Shown: piece by piece, positions 1 through 5,842 of the stretch | Position numbering within the stretch: the first letter of the stretch is position 1 | Layout: each line of letters starts with the position of its first letter | Assembly (NCBI GenBank): GCA_023426625.1 | Contig: JAFAAJ010000278.1 | Span: 1 to 9,390 of the forward strand | Reading direction: 5' to 3' | Length of the DNA stretch: 9,390 nt | Source of the DNA: Bacteroidota bacterium | Lineage (GTDB): Bacteria; Bacteroidota; Bacteroidia; Flavobacteriales; Weeksellaceae | Notes under the pieces: model-generated | The model's input: only the letters and a program-made list of their open reading frames with translations | What the model was told of the DNA's origin: nothing | The model's database searches: none | Made by a program: the position numbers and the translations under genes

Positions 1-332
1 GTATGATGTCTGAGGAATACGGCTTTGGCGGATTATTGACTGTAGATGCAGGAACCACTGAAAAGGCAAACGAACTGATGGAACTTATGCAACAGGAAAA
101 CCTGGGCTATCTGGCTGTAAGTTTAGGGTTCTATAAAACGTTATTCTCATGTTCAGGAAGTTCTACATCTTCCGAGATCCCTGAAGAAGAACGTACCGCA
201 ATGGGAATTTCCGATGGGTTGATCAGATTCTCTATAGGTCTAGACAACGATATCGAGAGAACCTATCAAAAGATGAAACAGTGTATGCTGAAAGTAGGCG
301 TACTAAACCATGAAGAGGTTTCTATATACTAA
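1..332 (+). CDS. Cys/Met metabolism PLP-dependent enzyme, C-terminal fragment (cystathionine gamma-synthase / methionine gamma-lyase-like)
   Basis: Only the last 109 residues are in the window; the frame is open to the left edge, so the two leading Met codons are internal rather than a start. The fragment matches the C-terminal domain of the Cys/Met metabolism PLP family (AAT fold I): a GFGG strand near residue 8, LAVSLG near 37-42, an EER motif at 62-64, and GISDGLIRFSIGLD at 68-81. Arg75 sits where the family arginine binds the substrate carboxylate. The PLP-binding lysine lies upstream, outside the window. Where many relatives have a Thr-His pair before the EER motif, this protein has a Ser/Thr-rich stretch (SCSGSSTSSEIP, 49-60). 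That deviation, with half the enzyme missing, prevents a choice between gamma-lyase, gamma-synthase and sulfhydrylase activity. The family assignment is secure; the exact reaction is not. A terminator follows directly, so this is the last gene of its transcript. Confidence 0.85.
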   Translation, partial: MMSEEYGFGGLLTVDAGTTEKANELMELMQQENLGYLAVSLGFYKTLFSCSGSSTSSEIPEEERTAMGISDGLIRFSIGLDNDIERTYQKMKQCMLKVGVLNHEEVSIY

Positions 333-348
333 ATTATTTTTGTGATGT

Positions 349-377
349 AAAGCTGTTGAAATTTCAACAGCTTTTTT
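349..377 (+). terminator. Rho-independent terminator after the PLP enzyme gene
   Basis: AAAGCTGTTGAAA pairs perfectly with TTTCAACAGCTTT (13 bp; AATT forms the practical loop), and the rightward strand continues into a six-T run (372-377). It starts 16 bases after the stop codon at 332. On the leftward strand the hairpin is followed by a poorer T tract, so it may only weakly stop transcription from the glycosyltransferase gene ending at 408. Confidence 0.9.
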
Positions 378-407
378 ATTCATATTGAAACTTCAGATTT
401 ACAGCAT

Positions 408-1412
408 TTATTTTTTATAAAAATGATTCGGAAAAGCGTCTTCCGGCTTCATTTTGAAAATATTCAATAAAACCCAGGACTTCAGAAACCCGTAACCGTA
501 TGAAAACATCTGAACATACGTAGAAATCACCGCCATTCCGGCAATGCTTACATTTCTGGTTGACCATAATGCATGAAAGAATACCAGAAAGGTGTACAAC
601 CCGAATAAGGCAAGGATAAAACCTTTCCCTAATATAAAATACTCTAAAAAGCCCAATAAATATCCCAAAAGAAACAAGGTAGGAAACGCAAAAGATATTT
701 TTACATAATTCGGGTGCCTCTGATTAAGGATAGGTCTTGCACAACCAAACTGATATACCTGTTTTGAGAACTTTCCAAAATCTACCCTGCGTTTATGATA
801 AACAGCAATACTATCAAAAAAAGCAGTCGTGAAACCATTTTCCCAAAGTGTCATAGACAGATCCGGATCCTCTCCTATCCTCATTTCCGAAAATCCTCCC
901 ACTTGATCGAAAACAGCCTTCTTCACGCCCATATTAAAGCTTCTCGGCTGAAACTTGGAAACCGCTTTCTTATTACCTCTGATCCCGCCGGTTGTAAAAA
1001 CCGATGTCATGGAATATGAAATTGCTTTCTGCATCAGATTAAAGCCTTTATGAGCCTTATCCGCACCTCCAAAAGCATCACACGGGATTTCAAGAATGCT
1101 TTTTTTAATATTTTCGATATAATCTTTTTCTACAATCACATCGCTGTCTACAAATACCAACCATTCATTATTGGCTCTTCTTGCTCCGTAATTTCTCGTT
1201 AAGCCCGGTCCGGAATTATCTTTTCGGAAATATTGTATATTCAGGATTTCGTCAAAATTCTGTATGGTAGGCTTCAGATCGATAAGAGAACCATCATCTA
1301 CAATAATAATTTCAAAATCTTTATCCGTCTGAGCTGATAGAGAATTCAGAAGTTCGAAAAGTTCATCTTTCCGGTTAAAAATGGCAACGATGATGGAAAT
1401 AGTAGGCTTCAA
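408..1412 (-). CDS. Family 2 glycosyltransferase with C-terminal membrane segments (TTG start)
   Basis: A 334-residue GT2 (GT-A fold) enzyme that should transfer a sugar from a nucleotide-sugar donor at the cytoplasmic face of the inner membrane. Visible motifs are the N-terminal strand ISIIVAIFNR (5-14), VDDGS (38-42), the metal-binding DSD (89-91), GED (180-182) where the catalytic acid of GT2 enzymes lies, and HKRR (206-209). Hydrophobic segments at about 240-262, 264-284 and 289-312 anchor the C-terminus. Donor and acceptor cannot be read from sequence; a role in surface polysaccharide or glycolipid synthesis is inference. The start is TTG (1412-1410): an in-frame TGA lies at 1427-1425, there is no ATG, GTG or CTG between it and the conserved first strand, and the next Met is at residue 127. 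There is no Shine-Dalgarno sequence. Transcription is probably monocistronic, because a promoter lies just upstream and the next gene on the same strand ends in a strong terminator. Confidence 0.88.
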   Translation of the reverse strand: MKPTISIIVAIFNRKDELFELLNSLSAQTDKDFEIIIVDDGSLIDLKPTIQNFDEILNIQYFRKDNSGPGLTRNYGARRANNEWLVFVDSDVIVEKDYIENIKKSILEIPCDAFGGADKAHKGFNLMQKAISYSMTSVFTTGGIRGNKKAVSKFQPRSFNMGVKKAVFDQVGGFSEMRIGEDPDLSMTLWENGFTTAFFDSIAVYHKRRVDFGKFSKQVYQFGCARPILNQRHPNYVKISFAFPTLFLLGYLLGFLEYFILGKGFILALFGLYTFLVFFHALWSTRNVSIAGMAVISTYVQMFSYGYGFLKSWVLLNIFKMKPEDAFPNHFYKK

Positions 1413-1425
1413 ATCAAAAATTTTT

Positions 1426-1456
1426 CAAAATTAGTTATTCCCGAAGAATCCGCAAA
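1426..1456 (-). promoter_or_regulatory. Predicted Bacteroidetes-type promoter of the glycosyltransferase gene
   Basis: On the minus strand, TTTG (1456-1453), a 19-base spacer and TAATTTTG (1433-1426) match the Bacteroidetes -33/-7 consensus TTTG-N19-21-TAnnTTTG exactly. Transcription should start about 4-7 bases beyond the -7 box, leaving a leader of only about 8-10 bases before the TTG start codon at 1412. Confidence 0.65.
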
Positions 1457-1462
1457 CGGTTT

Positions 1463-1488
1463 TATGACTTATTAATATGACTTATTAA
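1463..1488. repeat. Perfect 13-bp tandem direct repeat, candidate operator
   Basis: TATGACTTATTAA occurs twice back to back (1463-1475 and 1476-1488) without a mismatch. On the minus strand the pair lies just upstream of the glycosyltransferase -33 box, six bases away. A second repeated word, AACGGTT, flanks it at 1455-1461 and 1495-1501, exactly 40 bp apart. The repeats are directly seen; a regulator-binding role is inference from position. Confidence 0.6.
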
Positions 1489-1545
1489 AGTATTAACGGT
1501 TAAATCTTAAAAATCATATTTCTAAATTTTCAGGAATGATATCTC

Positions 1546-1580
1546 AACAAAAAAGAACTTCAGTGAAGTTCTTTTTTGTT
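1546..1580 (-). terminator. Rho-independent terminator of the THUMP methyltransferase gene
   Basis: A perfect 17-bp inverted repeat about a single base (left arm 1546-1562, centre 1563, right arm 1564-1580). The GAACTTCA/TGAAGTTC core is flanked by A6 and T6. The hairpin abuts the TAA stop of the leftward gene (1583-1581), and on that strand it ends in TTTTTTGTT. The symmetry gives a T run on both strands, so it could work in either direction. Confidence 0.88.
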
Positions 1581-2747
1581 TTACTTTTGTTCCTCAAGCT
1601 TATGCACTTTCTTTGTTCCTTCGTACATTTCATACTGTAAAAACCTTGTTTCCAACTTCCCGTTGAAAAGCTTTATTTTTCTTGACGGACGAAGACCGAT
1701 TTTCTTCACCGCTTCCAGATCCGAGGAGATCAGCCAGGCTAATGTATTAGGATAATTGGTTTTAAAGGTATCCCCTATTTTCTTATAAAAGTCATCATCA
1801 TTAATGGAAATTCTTTCATCATACGGCGGATTGAATACCATCAGCAATGGGAAAAGCTCTTTTTTGGAATCGAAAAAATTCTGCTTTCTAACTTCAATTA
1901 CATCCTCCATTTCGGCAGATTCTATATTCAGTCTTGCTGCGTTGAGCATCCTTGCATCAATATCATAACCTACAATTTTACCGGTGAATTCTTTGATCCT
2001 GTTGATCCTGAATTCTTTGATCTTTGCAAATAAATCCGCATCATAATTCTTCCAGTTCTGGAAAGCGAATCTTTTTCTGAAAATCTGCGCAGGAAGATCC
2101 ATGGCGATCATTGCCGCTTCTATCAACAATGTTCCCGAACCGCACATCGGATCAAGAAAATTCCCTTTTCCGTCCCAACCGGCGATCTGAAGCATTCCAC
2201 TTGCTAAAACTTCATTAATAGGCGCTTCTCCCTGTTCCTTTCTGTACCCTCTTTTGAACAACGGATCTCCCGAAGAATCCAGAGAAATCGTTATCAGTTC
2301 CCTGTCGATGTGCAAATGGAATTTAATATCAGGGTTTTTAGTTTCCACATTGGGACGCTTCTTAAACTTTAACTGGAAATAATCCACAATAGCATCCTTC
2401 ATCTTCAAAGTTACAAACTGTGAATGCTTGAAAGTCTCAGAATTTACAGTAGAATCAATGGAAAAAGACTGATCGACATCCATAAATTCTTCCCAGTTAA
2501 ACTTGAACAGCCTGTCATAAAACTGATGCTGATTGAATGCTTTAAATTCATGGATCGGAACCAGGATCTTTAAAGCCGTTCTCGCTGAATAATTAATTTT
2601 ATAAAGGAATCCCAAATCCCCTTCACAGTTTACCGCACGGTTTTTAATTTCCACCTTACGACCACCTAATTTTTTTATTTCTTCCGCTAAAACAGGTTCC
2701 AGTCCGAAGAAAGTTTTTATCTGTATCTGTAGATTTTCTGTATTCAT
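1581..2747 (-). CDS. THUMP domain class I SAM-dependent RNA methyltransferase (RlmL-like)
   Basis: A 388-residue protein of the RlmL/Trm14 N2-guanine methyltransferase group. E. coli RlmL forms m2G2445 in 23S rRNA; the length here fits the RlmL half only, without the fused RlmK domain of the enterobacterial protein. Order of parts: an N-terminal ferredoxin-like region starting with FFGLEPVLAEEIKKLGG (13-29), a THUMP domain over about 50-155, the linker motif RGYRKEQGEAPINEVLA (166-182), the SAM-binding DPMCGSGTLLIEAA (199-212), an acidic strand GYDID (260-264), and the catalytic NPPYDERI (306-313), typical of N-methylation of guanine. The ATG at 2747-2745 precedes the conserved start well. 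The exact target nucleotide in this organism is inferred from homology. It is transcribed alone: a divergent spacer lies upstream and a hairpin directly downstream. No Shine-Dalgarno sequence is seen. Confidence 0.92.
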   Translation of the reverse strand: MNTENLQIQIKTFFGLEPVLAEEIKKLGGRKVEIKNRAVNCEGDLGFLYKINYSARTALKILVPIHEFKAFNQHQFYDRLFKFNWEEFMDVDQSFSIDSTVNSETFKHSQFVTLKMKDAIVDYFQLKFKKRPNVETKNPDIKFHLHIDRELITISLDSSGDPLFKRGYRKEQGEAPINEVLASGMLQIAGWDGKGNFLDPMCGSGTLLIEAAMIAMDLPAQIFRKRFAFQNWKNYDADLFAKIKEFRINRIKEFTGKIVGYDIDARMLNAARLNIESAEMEDVIEVRKQNFFDSKKELFPLLMVFNPPYDERISINDDDFYKKIGDTFKTNYPNTLAWLISSDLEAVKKIGLRPSRKIKLFNGKLETRFLQYEMYEGTKKVHKLEEQK

Positions 2748-2754
2748 AAGTAAT

Positions 2755-2823
2755 AATTGAAAGATTTAAAAATTGAAAGATTAAAGAATTAAAGAAATCA
2801 ATGTTTCAATAATTTAAATCTTT
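2755..2823. repeat. AT-rich intergenic repeat cluster with nested inverted repeat
   Basis: This part of the 136-bp divergent spacer holds two copies of AATTGAAAGATT (2755-2766, 2771-2782), two copies of TTAAAGAA (2781-2796), and inverted repeats that nest. AAAGATTTAAA (2760-2770) pairs with TTTAAATCTTT (2813-2823), ATTGAAA (2772-2778) with TTTCAAT (2804-2810), and GATT (2779-2782) with AATC (2796-2799). The result is one long stem of 22 pairs with small bulges. It would lie in the 5' leader of the leftward THUMP gene if that gene starts at the box at 2862-2869. Confidence 0.55.
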
Positions 2824-2845
2824 AAATACTTTAATGTCTAAATAG

Positions 2846-2879
2846 TTTGCTTTTAAGAGCACAAATTTAGTTATTTTTG
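2846..2879 (+). promoter_or_regulatory. Predicted promoter of the methyltransferase-ZIP operon (leaderless)
   Basis: TTTG (2846-2849), a 22-base spacer and TATTTTTG (2872-2879) fit the flavobacterial promoter pattern TTG-N17-23-TAnnTTTG. The -7 box ends only four bases before the ATG at 2884, so the predicted transcript begins at or within a few bases of the start codon. Finding no ribosome binding site agrees with this. Confidence 0.6.
2862..2869 (-). promoter_or_regulatory. Possible -7 box for the leftward THUMP methyltransferase gene
   Basis: On the minus strand this reads TAAATTTG, a match to TAnnTTTG. It lies inside the spacer of the rightward promoter, so the two would compete for polymerase. 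No TTG-like -33 element is visible at the right distance, so support is weak. If real, the leader would be about 110 bases and would contain the inverted repeat. Confidence 0.3.
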
Positions 2880-2883
2880 CATT

Positions 2884-3612
2884 ATGGAATGGTTTGAATC
2901 TTGGTTTGATACACCTTATTATCATTTGCTTTATAGTAACAGAGACTATACAGAAGCAGAAAACTTCATTACAAAACTTACAACGGAGCTGCAGCTCCCC
3001 CCTTCTTCCAAGATCATAGACCTGGCTTGCGGGAAAGGAAGACACTCTGTTTTCCTGAACAAACTCGGATATGACGTACTGGGACTTGATCTTTCTCAAC
3101 AGAGTATAGAATTTGATAAGCAATTCGAAAATCAGACTTTGATTTTTGATGTGCATGACATGAGAAACCCTATTGATGCGGATCCGATGGATGCTGTTTT
3201 CAATCTGTTCACCAGTTTCGGATATTTTGATAAAGAAAATGATGACAGAAAAGTTTTCCAGTCTGTTTATGATGTTCTGAAACCGGGAGGATATTTTGTT
3301 CTGGATTATCTGAATGAGGAATATGTACGAAGAGGTATTGTTCCGGAAGAAGTGATTACAAGAGGTAATATCGACTTCAAGATCTGCAAAAAAGTCGAAG
3401 ACAGACACATCGTGAAAAACATTCAGTTTGAAGCGGACGGAAGATCTTTCCATTTCTTTGAAAAAGTAAAGCTTCACACTTTGGAAGCTATCAATTCCTA
3501 CGCTGCTGAATGTAGTTTTGAAAGAGTGAAAATTTGGGGAGACTATCAGCTGAATCCATTCGTTAAAGAGACTTCACCACGTTGCATCAATTTATTTAAG
3601 AAAACAGTATGA
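2884..3612 (+). CDS. Class I SAM-dependent methyltransferase, substrate unknown
   Basis: A 242-residue small-molecule-type methyltransferase with a Rossmann core. Motif I is IIDLACGKGRHS (44-55), the acidic SAM-ribose residue is in LGLDLS (66-71), a DVHDM segment (89-93) fits the adenine-binding loop, and LKPGGYFVLDYLN (132-144) is the usual strand 5 motif. The N-terminus is rich in aromatics (MEWFESWFDTPYYHLLY, 1-17), as often in this group. There is no THUMP or other RNA-binding domain and no membrane segment, so it is a soluble cytoplasmic enzyme; the substrate cannot be named. The ATG at 2884 is four bases behind a predicted -7 box, and the protein begins at the usual distance from motif I. 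Its TGA stop overlaps the ATG of the ZIP transporter gene (ATGA, 3609-3612), implying one transcript and translational coupling. A 223-codon antisense open frame over this gene is a shadow. Confidence 0.88.
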   Translation: MEWFESWFDTPYYHLLYSNRDYTEAENFITKLTTELQLPPSSKIIDLACGKGRHSVFLNKLGYDVLGLDLSQQSIEFDKQFENQTLIFDVHDMRNPIDADPMDAVFNLFTSFGYFDKENDDRKVFQSVYDVLKPGGYFVLDYLNEEYVRRGIVPEEVITRGNIDFKICKKVEDRHIVKNIQFEADGRSFHFFEKVKLHTLEAINSYAAECSFERVKIWGDYQLNPFVKETSPRCINLFKKTV

Positions 3613-4322
3613 TACCGGTTCTTTTACTTATTTTAAGTGTGATCACCGGAGTTTTCCTGGGAAAATATTTTGGCAAAAAAGAAAAGTTGGCCAAGAACTT
3701 ATTGATTCTGAGTGCCGGATTTCTGATCACGATCTGCCTGAATGAAGTTTTCCCACAGGTTTACGTTAAAACAGAAAGTACCAATCTGGGAATCTTTGTC
3801 ATTCTGGGAGTACTATTGCAAATGGTGTTGGAAGCTCTTACCAAAGGTTTTGAACACGGGCATTTCCATCACCATAACGAAAACAATATCCTTCCTATGG
3901 CTTTAATGGTGGGATTATTCGTTCATGCTTTCATTGAGGGCATTCCTTTGGCTAATGAAGAAGAAGCATTATCTCCTTATCTTTTGGGAATTGTCGTTCA
4001 CAATATTCCTATTTCGTTTATTTTAGGTGCTTTTTTATTTAACCGAAATAAGCCTAAAAATATACCTTCATATCCTTCCATTCTGATTGTGGCTTTATTC
4101 GCTTTTGCCTCACCGCTCGGAATGCTTTTAGGAAATTATTTCAATCCGGATTTACAGCCTTATTTCCTTGCCATTGTAGGTGGAATTTTCCTTCATATCT
4201 CTTCTGTAATCATTTTTGAAAGCAATAAAAACCACAATATTGACTGGACGAAGATAGGACTGGTAATTCTTGGCGTTTCTTTAGCATTGGGAATGCATCT
4301 TTTCCACCATCATCCACATTAG
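3609..4322 (+). CDS. ZIP family divalent metal transporter
   Basis: A 237-residue polytopic inner-membrane protein of the ZIP (ZupT/SLC39-like) family, expected to bring zinc or a related divalent metal into the cytoplasm. Hydrophobic helices lie near 2-20, 29-48, 59-78, 95-116, 123-143, 156-175, 184-203 and 214-232, giving about eight segments. The metal-site helices carry HAFIEG (106-111, family pattern HNxPEG) and HNIPIS (131-136). A histidine-rich loop before the fourth helix (EHGHFHHHNENN, 82-93) and a histidine-rich C-terminus (HLFHHHPH, 230-237) fit metal capture or sensing. In HAFIEG, Ala replaces the usual Asn; in the fifth helix, Ile135 stands where a Glu is common, so the binuclear metal site is probably modified. 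The start overlaps the methyltransferase stop by four bases, so expression depends on the upstream gene. No Zur- or Fur-like site was recognised. Confidence 0.87.
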   Translation: MIPVLLLILSVITGVFLGKYFGKKEKLAKNLLILSAGFLITICLNEVFPQVYVKTESTNLGIFVILGVLLQMVLEALTKGFEHGHFHHHNENNILPMALMVGLFVHAFIEGIPLANEEEALSPYLLGIVVHNIPISFILGAFLFNRNKPKNIPSYPSILIVALFAFASPLGMLLGNYFNPDLQPYFLAIVGGIFLHISSVIIFESNKNHNIDWTKIGLVILGVSLALGMHLFHHHPH

Positions 4323-4346
4323 TAAGTATCTATCAGGATCAATAAA

Positions 4347-4372
4347 AAAGCTCCGAACTTAATCGGAGCCTT
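4347..4372 (-). terminator. Terminator between the convergent ZIP and barrel genes
   Basis: GCTCCGA (4350-4356) pairs with TCGGAGC (4363-4369) around ACTTAA. On the minus strand the stem is extended by a G-U and A-T pairs and runs into six or more T's (4349-4344), making a good terminator for the leftward gene ending at 4404. On the plus strand it is followed only by CTTCAATTT, a weaker stop for the ZIP gene ending at 4322. Confidence 0.85.
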
Positions 4373-4403
4373 CAATTTAATCACTCATTACACAATCCGG
4401 AAA

Positions 4404-5813
4404 TTAGAATTTCCAGCCAAATGTAATAAAGAAGTTATTTCTGCGGTTTTTCACATCTGAAACGATATAATCATCGATGGTTATAATATCACCTGGTGAA
4501 TAATACGCAGAATCTATATTGTCAGTCAGAATACCTCTCATAAAAGGATTACTGTATTTAGAAGATACGTTTTGGTAGGATGCATCGATGTAGAAGGATT
4601 TGAAATCATATCCAACACCGAACGACAACAGGTTCCTGTTATTCAAAATAAGATCATTATAAGACTGGTCACCTGCCGTTACATCATTATTTCTGAAATC
4701 GAATCTGCTAACCGTAATGGCATCCAGAGGATTGGAAACAAATGAGTAACCACCTCTCAATCTTAGCTGTTTCACTCTATATTCCGCACCTAGTCTTACC
4801 TCTGAAGTATTTTTGTAGAAATCATCAAAAAAGTTGTTCAATTCTCTTTCAGCAACTCCGTACACTTTATATTTCGGCTTTGTTAATCCAATCGTATAAT
4901 CGGCATTCAATGAAAAATTCTTGCCTGCCACAACAGCCGCACTTACGGTAGCTTTTAAAGGTGAAGTGAATTTTCTTCCTTCCACCGCTGAGTTATCTCC
5001 ATATACTGGATCATTGTAAAAATCATAGCTCCTGTCTATTTCCCAGAATGTGGGTGTTTCCAAAGCAGCTCCCAATCTGAAATTAGGACTTACTTTTCCG
5101 ATTACCCCAAGAGAAGCAGAAAACCCTGTAGATCTTTCAAAATAAGGAGTATTCTGTTTATCAAAATAATCTACTGCCCCATTTTCAAGAGATCTGAAAG
5201 CCGCAGTATCATACTGGTCAACATTGGCATTGAAGAAATTCAATCCTAAACCAAGATATAAGTTATGGTTATAGTTCGCTCCAAGACCAAAACTTGTTCT
5301 GGATAAGTTCCCATATCTGTTGTAAGCGTGTCCTGCATAAGAAGAATTCCTGTTGGTATCAAACTCATAGATCAGATTGCTGTTACCGGGTGTTTCTACA
5401 TAATCTTCAAGAGACTGATTTGAAAAATTAACCCCAACATTGATAAATTTCCATGCACTTTCTGTTAGCAATTGAAAAGTGATCACCCCGCCAACATTAC
5501 CAATATCAAACTTATTGATATTATAATTCATTGAAGAACCTCCTAAAGAAGAGGTACTTTTATTACCTGTAATAGCTAATGTTCCTGTAACCTCTCCTGA
5601 AATAGCAACTCCTAAACCGGCAGGATTGGTCAGCAATGAACTTGCATCTCCTCCTAAAGCTCCGTTGGCACCTGCCATCGCATTAAATTTAGAAGAACCA
5701 ACCATAGGCGTAGTAGAATATGCCTCAACAGAGTTCCTTATCACCGAAACATCCTGAGCCTGCGCAAAAAAAGCCGCAGATATGCTCATGATTACTAAAG
5801 ATTTTTTTAACAT
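4404..5813 (-). CDS. FadL/OmpP1-like outer-membrane beta-barrel protein
   Basis: A 469-residue exported protein. The Sec signal peptide is clear (MLKKSLVIMSISAAFFAQAQ, cleavage after about residue 20). The N-terminal region AMAGANGALGGDASSLLTNPAGLG (45-68, with NPAGLG at its end) is the hatch/plug signature of the FadL/OmpP1/TodX family. The remainder is alternating polar and aromatic beta strands, and the last residues FFITFGWKF end in Phe, as outer-membrane barrels do for BAM recognition. FadL relatives admit hydrophobic compounds, and Bacteroidetes homologues are often labelled 'hemin receptor' without proof; PorV of the type IX secretion system is also in this superfamily, but nothing here specifically indicates it. 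The substrate is unknown. The start is 29 bases after the stop of the lipoprotein gene on the same strand, so the two are probably co-transcribed. No Shine-Dalgarno sequence is present. Confidence 0.85.
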   Translation of the reverse strand: MLKKSLVIMSISAAFFAQAQDVSVIRNSVEAYSTTPMVGSSKFNAMAGANGALGGDASSLLTNPAGLGVAISGEVTGTLAITGNKSTSSLGGSSMNYNINKFDIGNVGGVITFQLLTESAWKFINVGVNFSNQSLEDYVETPGNSNLIYEFDTNRNSSYAGHAYNRYGNLSRTSFGLGANYNHNLYLGLGLNFFNANVDQYDTAAFRSLENGAVDYFDKQNTPYFERSTGFSASLGVIGKVSPNFRLGAALETPTFWEIDRSYDFYNDPVYGDNSAVEGRKFTSPLKATVSAAVVAGKNFSLNADYTIGLTKPKYKVYGVAERELNNFFDDFYKNTSEVRLGAEYRVKQLRLRGGYSFVSNPLDAITVSRFDFRNNDVTAGDQSYNDLILNNRNLLSFGVGYDFKSFYIDASYQNVSSKYSNPFMRGILTDNIDSAYYSPGDIITIDDYIVSDVKNRRNNFFITFGWKF

Positions 5814-5842
5814 TATTTTTTAAATAGTTATTAAGTTTAATA

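Noticed and set aside
795..1019. Small plus-strand frame inside the glycosyltransferase gene
   Set aside because: Antisense to a well-supported CDS, with no domain, promoter or start context.
2806..3477. Long antisense open frame (223 codons) opposite the SAM methyltransferase gene
   Set aside because: The sense frame carries clear methyltransferase motifs. The antisense protein has no recognisable domain, is rich in Ile/Phe/Asn as expected from reverse-complemented coding DNA, and lacks a promoter.
4742..4951. Small plus-strand frame inside the barrel gene
   Set aside because: Antisense shadow with no protein features.
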